A DNA stretch of 64,000 nucleotides from JBAWXE01 sp037144255 (GCA_037144255.1 JBAWXE010000003.1:1-64000); one strand, 5' to 3'. Shown: positions 36,577 through 45,452, numbered from the stretch's first letter. The notes: generated from the sequence alone by a model not told the origin. Numbers and translations: made by a program.

Positions 36577-36605
36577 AATGTTACCAAATGTGTTGAGGTA
36601 ACATT
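36577..36605. repeat. 9 bp inverted repeat AATGTTACC/GGTAACATT
   Basis: Perfect arms at 36577-36585 and 36597-36605 with an 11 nt spacer. It lies between the stop of the CCA-adding enzyme gene (36620) and the porin gene, without a T-run, so it may be an operator or weak terminator. The same half-site recurs at 46057-46065 and 46109-46116. Confidence 0.5.
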
Positions 36606-36619
36606 AATGTAACAAAAAA

Positions 36620-38047
36620 TTAATGCGATTTATTAGTAGGAAATATACCTAATTCAGCTGCTTTCTGAAGGGTGAATTGATAGGCTGCATCATACTCATT
36701 GGGAATAATACCGTCAAGAATTGCTTCTCGTACTGCAGTTTTAATGATGCCTACATTTCTGGAAGGAGATAGATCGAATATCAGCATGATCTCTTCTCCG
36801 TCGATAGGAGGTTGCCAGTTGCGTATACGATCTTTTTCTTCTACTTCTTTGAGCTTTTGTTTTACCAGATCAAAGTTTTCTAGGTAACGGATGACCTTAT
36901 TTTTGTTCTTAGAGGTAATATCGCTTTCGCATAGTATCATCAAATCTTCCAGATCTTCATTAGCATCAAATAGCAAACGACGCATAGCCGAGTCGGTAAT
37001 ATCTTCCTTGCTAAGTCCAATAGGACGCAAATGTAGTGCTACTAATTTTGCCACATATTTCATTTTTTCATTTTGTGGCAATTTCAATTGCTTGAATATC
37101 CTAGGTGTCATTTTTTCGCCAACAACCTCATGACCATGAAATGTCCAGCCATGCTCAGGTTCAAAGCGTTTGGTAGCAGGTTTGCCTATATCATGTAGTA
37201 TAGCTGCCCAGCGCAGCCAAAGGTCTTTGCTACGATGTGCCACATTATCCAGCACCTGTAGTGTATGGTAGAAATTATCTTTATGTCCTTTGCCTTCTAC
37301 GAATTCTACACCTGATAAGTCGCACATCTGAGGGAAAAATTCTTTTAGAAGGCCACTACGAAAAAGAAGGTCTAATCCTATTGATGGCTTTTTAGCCAGT
37401 ATTATTTTATTCAGCTCATCGGTGATGCGTTCTTGCGAAACTATTTTCAAGCGATGTTTATTTCTCTCAATAGCCTCAAAGGTATCAGGATGAATAGTAA
37501 ATCCCAGCTGGGTAGCAAAACGTATGCCTCGCATCATACGCAGCGGGTCGTCAGAAAACGTAATGTCTGGCTCTAACGGTGTGCGTAATATTTTGTCTTC
37601 CAAGTCTTGTATGCCATTGAAAGGGTCAATGAGTTTGCCATAATCATCTTTGTTAAGGCTAATGGCTAAAGCATTGACTGTAAAATCTCTTCTATCTTGA
37701 TCATCTTCAATAGTTCCGGGTACTACTTCAGGTTTACGTGAATCTTCGGTATAGGATTCTTTGCGTGCCCCTACAAATTCTATTTCAAATCCATGCAATT
37801 TGATCTGTGCAGTACCGAATGTTTTGAAAAACTGGACTTTAGGTTTTGGAGTATATAATTCTGCTACGGCATGAGCTAATGCTATGCCATCACCTACACA
37901 TACTATATCTGCGTCTTTAGTGGCTCGGTTTAGTAATTTATCACGTACAAAACCACCTATGAGATAACACTTTACATTAAGCTGCTGAGCCGCAAAGGAT
38001 ATCCTTTCCAGTAATTTACGTTCGTCCGATGTGCACAAAATATCCAT
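36620..38047 (-). CDS. CCA-adding enzyme / polyA polymerase family with HD domain
   Basis: Class II nucleotidyltransferase head: CYLIGGFVRDKLLNRATKDADIV with the catalytic Asp pair, then RRDFTVNALAISL and DPLRMMRGIRFATQLGF. An HD phosphohydrolase domain follows (LRWAAILHDIGKPATKRF and FHGHEVVGEKM). This combination is typical of tRNA CCA-adding enzymes. Length 475 aa. It is 33 nt downstream of tsaC and likely cotranscribed, giving a tRNA maturation pair. Confidence 0.93.
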   Translation of the reverse strand: MDILCTSDERKLLERISFAAQQLNVKCYLIGGFVRDKLLNRATKDADIVCVGDGIALAHAVAELYTPKPKVQFFKTFGTAQIKLHGFEIEFVGARKESYTEDSRKPEVVPGTIEDDQDRRDFTVNALAISLNKDDYGKLIDPFNGIQDLEDKILRTPLEPDITFSDDPLRMMRGIRFATQLGFTIHPDTFEAIERNKHRLKIVSQERITDELNKIILAKKPSIGLDLLFRSGLLKEFFPQMCDLSGVEFVEGKGHKDNFYHTLQVLDNVAHRSKDLWLRWAAILHDIGKPATKRFEPEHGWTFHGHEVVGEKMTPRIFKQLKLPQNEKMKYVAKLVALHLRPIGLSKEDITDSAMRRLLFDANEDLEDLMILCESDITSKNKNKVIRYLENFDLVKQKLKEVEEKDRIRNWQPPIDGEEIMLIFDLSPSRNVGIIKTAVREAILDGIIPNEYDAAYQFTLQKAAELGIFPTNKSH

Positions 38048-38080
38048 ATGGTGTAAAACTAAAATAGAATTGGAGAAAAA

Positions 38081-38653
38081 TTATGCTCTGAATATATCTA
38101 ATGAACCATCATCCTTTATTCTTACTAATCTGGAAGGGGCTGAAATATGATGATTATCTTGTCGATACCGCACTACATAATCTGCACCAGAAATAATGTT
38201 CTTATCTATTTTATCAAATGTAACAGGACTCGGGTGACCACTTATATTAGCTGATGTAGATACAATAGGTTTTCTGAATCTTTTGATCAGTGCTTTGCAA
38301 AAAAGATCATTTGTAACTCTTATAGCAATACTGCCATCTTGATTGACCACATTTTGTGGGAACCCTAAAGGGCCGTCATATATAACAGTAGTTGGTCGTT
38401 CGAAACTTTCAAGTATAGAAATAATATCAGGATGTGGAGCAGCAATGTATTCCAATATATCGCGTGTATCTGCAACTAATATAATGAGGCTTTTTTCTTT
38501 AGGACGTTGTTTTAGTGAGAATACTTTTTCTACAGCCTTCTCATTAAATGCATCGCATCCTATACCCCATATAGTATCTGTAGGGTATACAATTGTACCC
38601 CCGCTTTCTAATACGGTCATGCATGCTTTAATGTCTATTTCGAAATCCACCAT
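38081..38653 (-). CDS. L-threonylcarbamoyladenylate synthase (TsaC/Sua5/YwlC family)
   Basis: Makes threonylcarbamoyl-AMP for the t6A modification of ANN-decoding tRNAs. GGTIVYPTDTIWGIGCDAFNE, the nucleotide-binding KQRPKEKSLIILV and STSANISGHPSP are diagnostic. At 190 aa it is the short TsaC-type form without the Sua5 C-terminal domain. Its start overlaps the end of the glycosyltransferase gene by 19 nt. Confidence 0.93.
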   Translation of the reverse strand: MVDFEIDIKACMTVLESGGTIVYPTDTIWGIGCDAFNEKAVEKVFSLKQRPKEKSLIILVADTRDILEYIAAPHPDIISILESFERPTTVIYDGPLGFPQNVVNQDGSIAIRVTNDLFCKALIKRFRKPIVSTSANISGHPSPVTFDKIDKNIISGADYVVRYRQDNHHISAPSRLVRIKDDGSLDIFRA

Positions 38654-39639
38654 AATAATTGTTCATTAGTAATATCCGTTGCACAACGAAAATGCTTTTC
38701 AGGACAAGCCTTATGCCCATGTAGTCCACAAGGCCTACAGTAAAGTCTATCAGCTACTTCTACAATTTTGCTATCCTTTCCTAATGGTCCAAAACCGAAA
38801 GCTGGCACTGTAGAACAATAAACAGCAGTTACTGGAGAATCTGTAGCAGAAGCAAAGTGTAACGGGCCTGAATCATTTACATAATTCATCACAGCTCCTT
38901 GCATCAAGGCGGCTGATTGTAGGTAACTGAGTTGTCCGCAAAGGCTAGACACATTTTGCATACCTACATTTCGTACTATCTCATCTACCAATGAAGTATC
39001 ACCCGGCCCGCCTATTAAGTATATTGTATACTTAGCAGGTAAAGCCTGTATAAGTGCTGTCCATTTTTCATTAGGGAATTGCTTCGTATACCATACAGAA
39101 GATGGAGCTATACATATATAAGGGCTTTGTTGCAAATGCTGAATGCTTGTTCTATCACTTGTAGTAGGGTATAAACGAGGCATTGCATATGCATTATCAG
39201 TCAATTCTGCTATGAGCATTTGATTGCGAGCTACTTCGTGTACCGGTTTATCAGTATAAGGTTCTGATATGATATGTGGAATCTTATGTGTATAGCAGAA
39301 AGCAAATGGGTTTTTATCAAAACCTATTTTGTTTTTTGCACCAGATAATAAAGTGATCAAGCCTGATGACGCAAAGCGATGCAGATTGATAACATGAGTG
39401 TAAGTTTCTTTTCTGATGCTTGCCCCCGTTTTGAGCAAATTCAAGCCTTTTTGCTCTTTTTTGTTCCATACCCAAACCTTATTGATAAAAGGGTGGTCTT
39501 GTAATAGCAGCTCATTGCCTTTTCTAACTAGAAAGTCGATCTTGGCATCAGGGTAGTATATATGCAGTTTTTCTGCAATGGCGCTAGCAAGCACCACATC
39601 CCCTATAAAAGCGGTCTGTATTACTAAGAATTTTGGCAT
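38635..39639 (-). CDS. Glycosyltransferase family 9 (heptosyltransferase-like)
   Basis: GT-B enzyme of the ADP-heptose:LPS heptosyltransferase type. MPKFLVIQTAFIGDVVLASA is the N-terminal signature (QTAFIGDVVLA), followed by YICIAPSSVWYTKQFP, YLIGGPGDTSLVDEI and VNDSGPLHFASATDSPV. The ATG at 39637-39639 is chosen over a 26-codon upstream extension because the signature starts there and a -7 box lies 8 nt before it. A C-terminal CRPCGLHGHKACPEKHFRC Cys-rich stretch is common in this family. Length 334 aa; probably LPS core assembly. Confidence 0.9.
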   Translation of the reverse strand: MPKFLVIQTAFIGDVVLASAIAEKLHIYYPDAKIDFLVRKGNELLLQDHPFINKVWVWNKKEQKGLNLLKTGASIRKETYTHVINLHRFASSGLITLLSGAKNKIGFDKNPFAFCYTHKIPHIISEPYTDKPVHEVARNQMLIAELTDNAYAMPRLYPTTSDRTSIQHLQQSPYICIAPSSVWYTKQFPNEKWTALIQALPAKYTIYLIGGPGDTSLVDEIVRNVGMQNVSSLCGQLSYLQSAALMQGAVMNYVNDSGPLHFASATDSPVTAVYCSTVPAFGFGPLGKDSKIVEVADRLYCRPCGLHGHKACPEKHFRCATDITNEQLLWWISK

Positions 39640-39647
39640 GGAAAAGA

Positions 39648-39655
39648 CAAAAATA
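39648..39655 (-). promoter_or_regulatory. -7 box of the glycosyltransferase-tsaC-cca unit
   Basis: Minus strand TATTTTTG, an exact TAnnTTTG, ending 8 nt before the preferred start at 39639. It lies inside the longer ORF, so it argues for the shorter start. Confidence 0.55.
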
Positions 39656-39677
39656 CAATAGTATTGCATAAAAGATT

Positions 39678-39709
39678 TTAACAGCGACTTAACAGCGTTA
39701 TAAAACGCT
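39678..39709. promoter_or_regulatory. Direct repeat plus palindrome between two divergent promoters
   Basis: TTAACAGCG occurs at 39678-39686 and 39689-39697 (11 bp period). The second copy overlaps a palindrome AGCGTT-ATAA-AACGCT (39694-39709). The site lies between the -7 boxes of the divergent glycosyltransferase gene (39648-39655) and DUF1573 gene (39728-39735), where a shared operator would be expected. Confidence 0.45.
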
Positions 39710-39727
39710 TTTAACACGAATAGGTAT

Positions 39728-39735
39728 TATTTTTG
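39728..39735 (+). promoter_or_regulatory. -7 box of the first DUF1573 gene
   Basis: TATTTTTG matches TAnnTTTG and ends 28 nt before the ATG at 39764. It lies upstream of the chosen start, against the longer TTG-initiated reading from 39737. Confidence 0.6.
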
Positions 39736-39763
39736 TTTGTATTATTGCAAAAACCAAAAAGAT

Positions 39764-40276
39764 ATGAAAAAAGTACTCCTTTCACTGACCATTGTGCTGA
39801 TGAGCGCAGGTGTTTTGATGGCTCAGAAGAAACCGGCAGCAAATACTAAAGCTGCAGCAACTCCTGTAGCTACGCCTGCCACTCCTGCTACACCCGAAGC
39901 AGCACCCGCTACTACTTTGGTGCCGGATAACATGACATTCAAAACAGACGTACACGATTTTGGTACTATACCGGAAGGCCCGGCAGCAGAGTTTAATTTT
40001 GAATTCACTAATACGGGTAAAGAACCTATTATAGTACAAAGAGTTCAGGCTTCTTGCGGTTGTACTACTCCATCTTATTCAAAAGATCCTGTATTGCCGG
40101 GCAAACCAGGTGATATTAAGGCTTCTTATAATACAAATGGTCGTATAGGTCCTTTTACAAAGACCATTACTGTGTATTCTAATGCCGGAACTAAGATCGT
40201 AACTATAAAAGGTACAGTAGAGAAGGCTCCTACTAGTTCTGTTCCTGAAAATAATTCTATGATTAAAACTAATTAA
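39764..40276 (+). CDS. DUF1573 exported protein, copy 1
   Basis: A signal peptide (MKKVLLSLTIVLMSAGVLMAQ) is followed by a low-complexity Ala/Pro/Thr linker and one DUF1573 (ASPM-SPD2-hydin-like, immunoglobulin-type) domain: DVHDFGTIPEGPAAEFNFEF, TNTGKEPIIVQRVQASCGCT and NGRIGPFTKTITVYSN. The CGC motif and the fold are typical of this large Bacteroidota family, exported to the periplasm or surface; the function is not established. Length 170 aa. Its paralogue follows 50 nt downstream. Confidence 0.88.
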   Translation: MKKVLLSLTIVLMSAGVLMAQKKPAANTKAAATPVATPATPATPEAAPATTLVPDNMTFKTDVHDFGTIPEGPAAEFNFEFTNTGKEPIIVQRVQASCGCTTPSYSKDPVLPGKPGDIKASYNTNGRIGPFTKTITVYSNAGTKIVTIKGTVEKAPTSSVPENNSMIKTN

Positions 40277-40326
40277 TATTTAACTTGTCCATCCAATTCA
40301 AATCAGAAATATCCAAATCAGACTTT

Positions 40327-40806
40327 ATGAAAAAATTGTTCATCACACTGTTTTGCCTTTCAGTAGGCGCCATGAGCGTAAAGGCACAAGATAAAGCTGC
40401 AACTCCTGCAGCACCAACTCCTCAGCAAGCAGCTAAGGATAACCCGAAAGCACCTAAATTCAAATTTAAAGCGGGTGATACTTTTGATTTCGGAACAATT
40501 AAAGAAGGTCCTGTAGCAGAACATATCTTCGAATTTACAAATGCCGGTAAAGAACCATTGATCATCCAGAGCGCTAGCGCATCTTGCGGTTGTACTACTC
40601 CTGAATGGCCTAAAGAACCAATTTTGCCTGGTAAATCTGGTAAAATAACTGTGCATTACAATACACAAGGTCGTCCTGGTCCTTTCAACAAAACTGTATT
40701 CATTTCATCTAACGCAGCTTCTGATAAAGAGCGTTATGAATTGTATATCAAAGGTACTGTAGAAGCAGCTCCTGCAGCTCCGGCTCCAGATGCTAAGAAA
40801 CAATAG
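40327..40806 (+). CDS. DUF1573 exported protein, copy 2
   Basis: Same architecture as its upstream neighbour: signal peptide ending at VKAQ, Ala/Pro/Lys-rich linker, DUF1573 domain with DTFDFGTIKEGPVAEHIFEF, SASASCGCTTPEWPKEPILP and RPGPFNKTVFISSN. The two domains are clearly duplicated in tandem, with similar DNA in places (TCTTGCGGTTGTACTACTCC in both). Start chosen at 40327, where the signal peptide begins. Length 159 aa. A terminator follows. Confidence 0.88.
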   Translation: MKKLFITLFCLSVGAMSVKAQDKAATPAAPTPQQAAKDNPKAPKFKFKAGDTFDFGTIKEGPVAEHIFEFTNAGKEPLIIQSASASCGCTTPEWPKEPILPGKSGKITVHYNTQGRPGPFNKTVFISSNAASDKERYELYIKGTVEAAPAAPAPDAKKQ

Positions 40807-40830
40807 TATCACATACCATATTCTAATATG

Positions 40831-40866
40831 AATGGGCTATCTCTTCAGGTAGCCCATTTTCTTTTA
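40831..40866 (+). terminator. Terminator after the DUF1573 pair
   Basis: AATGGGCTATCT (40831-40842) and AGGTAGCCCATT (40847-40858) pair with one G-T wobble over 12 bp around CTTC, followed by TTCTTTTA. Confidence 0.85.
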
Positions 40867-40874
40867 TAGATAGG

Positions 40875-40905
40875 TTGAATAAGGGATGCCTTTTTCCTAA
40901 TTTTG
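40875..40905 (+). promoter_or_regulatory. Promoter of the aminotransferase gene, leaderless layout
   Basis: TTG (40875-40877), 20 nt spacer, TAATTTTG (40898-40905): a near-ideal Bacteroidota -33/-7 pair. Only 4 nt (CCAC) separate the -7 box from the ATG at 40910, so the mRNA would start at or inside the start codon. Confidence 0.7.
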
Positions 40906-40909
40906 CCAC

Positions 40910-42097
40910 ATGCCTGAAATTTCACATCGTGGTGCGCAAATGCCACCATCGCCCATACGTAAACTGGTGCCTTACGCAGAAGCTGCAAAAAAAAGAGGTG
41001 TCAAAGTATATCACTTAAATATTGGCCAGCCGGATATTGAAACGCCTCCATCTATATTAGATGCTGTACGCCATACTAATATCAAGGTGCTGGAGTATAG
41101 CCATAGTGCAGGGTTTGAAAGCTATCGTAAGAAGCTGGTAGAATACTACAAACGCAATGATATAGATGTGAACTTGAACCAGATCATCGTTACTACTGGT
41201 GGTTCTGAGGCTATCTCATTTGCTATCATGAGCTGTATGGATCCCGGTGATGAGATCATTATCCCCGAACCTTTCTATGCCAACTATAATGGTTTTGGTA
41301 TCAGCGCAGGTGTTAAGATAGTTCCTATACCATCAGGTATAGAGGATGGCTTCTCTTTACCTCCTATCGAAGCATTTGAGAAAGCAGTAACACCACGTAC
41401 CAAGGCTATCATGATCTGCAATCCTAATAACCCTACAGGTTATCTGTATAGCAGAGCAGAACTGGAAGTGCTGAAACAGATATGTCTGAAACATAACCTC
41501 TTCCTTTTTAGTGATGAGGCCTATCGTGAGTTTTGTTATGATGGCATGAAACATATTTCTGCCTTATCATTAGAAGGTCTGGAGCAACATGCTATACTCA
41601 TGGATACTATATCTAAGCGTTATAGTGCTTGTGGTGGTCGTATAGGTGCTTTCGTTACCCGCAATCAACAAGTGTTGGATGCTGCAATGAAATTTGCACA
41701 GGCACGTCTCAGCCCTCCTACATTCGCTCAAATTTTGGGCGAGGCAGCAGTAGATCTTCCGGCTAATTATTTCGATGGGGTACATGCAGAATATACCGGC
41801 CGTCGCGATCTGCTCGTAAAACGCCTCAAAGCAATGCCTGGTGTTACTTGTCCACTGCCCGGTGGTGCATTCTATGCTATGGCAAAACTACCGGTAGATA
41901 GTAGCGAAAGATTTTGTCAGTGGTTACTCGAAGATTTTTCTCATAATGGTGCTACTGTAATGATGGCGCCTGCGGCAGGATTTTATGCTACACCCGGCAA
42001 AGGCAAGGACGAAGTAAGACTCGCATATGTATTGAACAAAGAAGATATCAATGGCGCTATGGATTGCCTCGAAGCCGCATTGAAAGTGTATAAATAA
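40910..42097 (+). CDS. PLP-dependent aminotransferase, class I (aspartate aminotransferase-like)
   Basis: Fold-type I transaminase. HLNIGQPDIETPPSILDAV near the N-terminus, VTTGGSEAISFAIMSCMDPGDE, ICNPNNPTGYLYSR, LFSDEAYREFCYDG and the PLP-lysine segment DTISKRYSACGGRIGAFV are present. Substrate cannot be fixed by eye; aspartate, aromatic or branched-chain amino acids are possible. Length 395 aa. Single gene flanked by terminators on both sides. Confidence 0.9.
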   Translation: MPEISHRGAQMPPSPIRKLVPYAEAAKKRGVKVYHLNIGQPDIETPPSILDAVRHTNIKVLEYSHSAGFESYRKKLVEYYKRNDIDVNLNQIIVTTGGSEAISFAIMSCMDPGDEIIIPEPFYANYNGFGISAGVKIVPIPSGIEDGFSLPPIEAFEKAVTPRTKAIMICNPNNPTGYLYSRAELEVLKQICLKHNLFLFSDEAYREFCYDGMKHISALSLEGLEQHAILMDTISKRYSACGGRIGAFVTRNQQVLDAAMKFAQARLSPPTFAQILGEAAVDLPANYFDGVHAEYTGRRDLLVKRLKAMPGVTCPLPGGAFYAMAKLPVDSSERFCQWLLEDFSHNGATVMMAPAAGFYATPGKGKDEVRLAYVLNKEDINGAMDCLEAALKVYK

Positions 42098-42123
42098 AAT
42101 CACTGATAATTCTAACTAACAAT

Positions 42124-42166
42124 AATAGAATAGGGCATCGTTATCATAACGATGCCCTATTCTATT
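42124..42166. terminator. Bidirectional terminator with a perfect 20 bp stem
   Basis: Bases 42124-42143 and 42147-42166 are exact reverse complements around TCA, with GGGCATCG near the loop. It lies between the aminotransferase gene (+) and the metalloprotease gene (-), which stops at 42177. Confidence 0.88.
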
Positions 42167-42176
42167 TATACAAGTA

Positions 42177-45100
42177 TTATTTACAAATGACTAATCGCTG
42201 AATGAAGCGTTCACCATCATTATTGCTGACGTGTACTATATAAATGCCAGCAGCTAAGTTTAAGTGAATATTTACTTTATCCTGATCAAAGTTTAAATTT
42301 TGTTCCATCACTTTTTTACCACTCACTTCGTACACTTCCATAATTGCAGGAGCAGAATTTCTATTCCTTAGTATGGTAAGGTCATTTTGTGCAGGATTAG
42401 GGTAGAAGCTATAATCATTTCGACCATTAGCAATAGTAGAAATACCAGTTGTAATTGACACAGTAACCGCAGCGGTATCCTTACATCCATTAGAGTCTGT
42501 GCCTATAACTTGATAGATAGTAGTACTTGTAGGCATCGCTGTAGCCAGAGAGCATGCTGGATTAGAACAGTTTACTGACGGGGTCCATATATAAGAATTA
42601 GCGCCTGAGGCTGATAGATTTGTAGTTTGCCCTGAAGAAATGGTATTTGGTGTAGCTGAAGCTGTTATAGGTATAATAGGAAATGTTTTTACTGTCAATA
42701 ATGCTACAGCAATACATCCTGTAGCAGGGACACTTTCTACTACGAATGTAGCAGTATCTGTTACAAAAACTGTTGGTGCGGCGCAAGAAGTACAACTAAG
42801 TCCTTGATTTGCTGGCCATACATAATTACTGGCACCAGATGCTGTAAGCGTAACGGTAGTACCACGGCAAACAGGTGACGATGGACTTGGGGTAATAATG
42901 AAATTGATATTAGGATTGACTACATTGATCTGTGCATCAATTTGTTTGTCACATCCCAAGGGATCTGTATAAGAATAGGATATAGTTTGTGGCCCATAGC
43001 CTGTTTGTAATACCGATTGTAGTGCTGAGAAATTATACGTACTACCAGTCATAAATACTCCTGCACCGGAGAATGTACCACCTGGTACCGTAGCATATTG
43101 ACTGAGATCAAATAGTGTGTCACAAGTAGTAAGTGTTGTAGGCATACCAGCAAAACTACCGGCATCATTCATTGGCTCTAGTTTAATATCATCTACCAAT
43201 ATATACGTCCAATAATTTGCAGGATACCAAGCTGGGTTTAGATACACAGCATTCTGAACAATCAAGTTGTCATCACCTGTTGCGCCGGAATATGTAAAGT
43301 AGGTAGTGTACGAATGCCAATGATCATCGGCAGTAAGCAATGTATCCTTTATAGGTACTAAAAAACTTGGTACCGGATAGGAAGGTGATGTAGTAGGTGG
43401 CTGGTGCCCCGGACTCATTAGGAACTGGATCTCTGTAGGGACATCAATGACATAATAGGCTGGGTATGCACTACATACTTTACTCCAAAAACTCAGCTTG
43501 TAACTGGCACCATTTATTAAACCTGATGTGAGTACTGATTGCGCAGATTCTGAATTGAACAGTTGTCCAGGGAATATTCCTTTCCAACCACCCATTCCTA
43601 TAAAGTGATTGTTAATGCTAGCACTATTGTTATGAGAGTCTGTTGGTGGTACAGTCTCTGTAGTTGGTATATTGCAATCTATCCAGCCTGTATTGAAAGA
43701 ATTGGGGCATCCACGGGTATAAAGGTCTGGTGTGTTGAAATATGCATACCAACAATCAATTACTGGATTATGAGGTATTACTGAGGTATGCGAAAAATCA
43801 CCACAGTCTGTAGCACTTTCAAAACTGCCGTTCTTTACCAAATCACATGGTTTTGATTCGCAGGTTGTGGCAGCTAGATCAATGTATACATACACATAAG
43901 TGATATTCCCTAGCTTACCACTTGCTTTATTAACAGGAATATACCTTAGTAATTGCAAGCCACTTGATCCTACCAATGGAGTGAATGTAACATTAGTAGT
44001 ATTATTTGCATTTGTAGCACTTAGAATACCATAACCCATTACTACCTGCAAGCAACTAATGGAATCTGCATTATAATCATTACTTAGAATACCTTGTGTA
44101 ACTGCAGGGCCACTGATAGTTATTGGTGTAGTACCCATAGTATAGTATAGATAGTTCCCATTTTGTAACCCATCATTGATACCACCTACATTAATGCCGG
44201 TGCAAACACTGCCTCCGTAATTTGTATCATTTAGATTTACCGAATTACCGAATGTAGTATTTACATTATAGCCAATATCACATAGTGCTTGACGTTCCTC
44301 CATTTTATAATGTCGTTTCATGGTTGTGGGTACAGTAGCATTGCTCATTACAAAGTAAATATCATTTCTTGCAGTTATTGGGCATTCATCCTCAAAGTGA
44401 CTTAAAGAACTGCCGCTCTCCCAACAATTAGGTGTATAAACAGGTTGGCTCATATTGCCATCATCAAATTTAATTGCTGTAGCACATGTAGTTTGATTGG
44501 CGATACATGATGAAGGGTTGGGCGTAAGTAATGAAGTAGCTGCTGTGAAGCTATAGTTATATAGATTACAACTGCCGGTATTAGTAATTAATGGCGATCC
44601 GGTCGATGACTTTAGATATTGATCGTAACGTGAGTAGTAAGGATAAGTTAATGCTGATGTACCAACGGATGTGATCAGTGATGTAAAACCTAATGCATGA
44701 GTCATTTCATGTAGTACTACTGTGTATAGATCTAATTCACCAGCTACAGGAACAGTGCTTAGATCTGTATGCCAGTTGTATGTACCACTAAAATTAAACG
44801 CCATCATTCCATGAAAGAATGTACCTGAACTATTGTTTAAAGCTCCTAATGAGTATAGTGGATATGAAATATTAGTATAAGCATCTGCTCCACTGTGCAA
44901 TGTGGTCCAAACAGCATTATCTACTATGCCTGATAGCGTTGTCAATGCAGGTATATTATAAAATCCCGTTGCAAGGCCTAATACATTGCCCGGGGGGACG
45001 CCGCTAAGATTGTTGATATTTCTTACCCAGATATTCACTTTCTGATTTGTGTTGCCACAAGGTGAATTAATAAATGATGATAGATCGTGTAATACCTGAC

Positions 45101-45452
45101 ATACTACTTGTAAACGTGCTTGTGCAGCAGCTGAATTATCTTCCAATCCACAGCCTGGTTCCATATACAATTGAAAATATCCTGAGTTGCAATTGGCCAT
45201 GATGAGCTGAGGTGGAATCCCATCACTTGGGTTTCTGAAATGATCATTGATTGATAGGTCTAGCAAAGAATATCTATTCCCAAATCGGTCGAATACAGAA
45301 TCCAAATAGCCACCGGGAGTTACTATATTCAGTATAGACTTCGCCAATGTACGAGCATTATGGGGAGTGCTTTGACCCTTATTACTATTTTGAGAAAATA
45401 CTGTAAGAGATAAAAAACTACCAATGATAGTAAAGAGAACTATTCGTTTCAT
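42177..45452 (-). CDS. Large type IX-secreted zinc metalloprotease
   Basis: The ATG at 45450-45452 gives a signal peptide (MKRIVLFTIIGSFLSLTVFSQ); a 37-codon upstream extension is unlikely. The catalytic motif is VVLHEMTHALGF (HExxH, near residue 250) with a likely third ligand in SLSHFEDE about 110 residues later. Then come a long repetitive beta region (IPHNPVIDCWYAYFNTPDLY, PSYPVPSFLVPIK), PKD/Ig-like domains in the last third (TYNFSALQSVLQTGYGPQT, VCRGTTVTLTASGASNYVW), and a type A sorting domain (FYPNPAQNDLTILRNRN through GIYIVHVSNNDG). Secreted by the type IX system to the cell surface; 1091 aa. Substrate unknown. Confidence 0.88.
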   Translation of the reverse strand: MKRIVLFTIIGSFLSLTVFSQNSNKGQSTPHNARTLAKSILNIVTPGGYLDSVFDRFGNRYSLLDLSINDHFRNPSDGIPPQLIMANCNSGYFQLYMEPGCGLEDNSAAAQARLQVVCQVLHDLSSFINSPCGNTNQKVNIWVRNINNLSGVPPGNVLGLATGFYNIPALTTLSGIVDNAVWTTLHSGADAYTNISYPLYSLGALNNSSGTFFHGMMAFNFSGTYNWHTDLSTVPVAGELDLYTVVLHEMTHALGFTSLITSVGTSALTYPYYSRYDQYLKSSTGSPLITNTGSCNLYNYSFTAATSLLTPNPSSCIANQTTCATAIKFDDGNMSQPVYTPNCWESGSSLSHFEDECPITARNDIYFVMSNATVPTTMKRHYKMEERQALCDIGYNVNTTFGNSVNLNDTNYGGSVCTGINVGGINDGLQNGNYLYYTMGTTPITISGPAVTQGILSNDYNADSISCLQVVMGYGILSATNANNTTNVTFTPLVGSSGLQLLRYIPVNKASGKLGNITYVYVYIDLAATTCESKPCDLVKNGSFESATDCGDFSHTSVIPHNPVIDCWYAYFNTPDLYTRGCPNSFNTGWIDCNIPTTETVPPTDSHNNSASINNHFIGMGGWKGIFPGQLFNSESAQSVLTSGLINGASYKLSFWSKVCSAYPAYYVIDVPTEIQFLMSPGHQPPTTSPSYPVPSFLVPIKDTLLTADDHWHSYTTYFTYSGATGDDNLIVQNAVYLNPAWYPANYWTYILVDDIKLEPMNDAGSFAGMPTTLTTCDTLFDLSQYATVPGGTFSGAGVFMTGSTYNFSALQSVLQTGYGPQTISYSYTDPLGCDKQIDAQINVVNPNINFIITPSPSSPVCRGTTVTLTASGASNYVWPANQGLSCTSCAAPTVFVTDTATFVVESVPATGCIAVALLTVKTFPIIPITASATPNTISSGQTTNLSASGANSYIWTPSVNCSNPACSLATAMPTSTTIYQVIGTDSNGCKDTAAVTVSITTGISTIANGRNDYSFYPNPAQNDLTILRNRNSAPAIMEVYEVSGKKVMEQNLNFDQDKVNIHLNLAAGIYIVHVSNNDGERFIQRLVICK

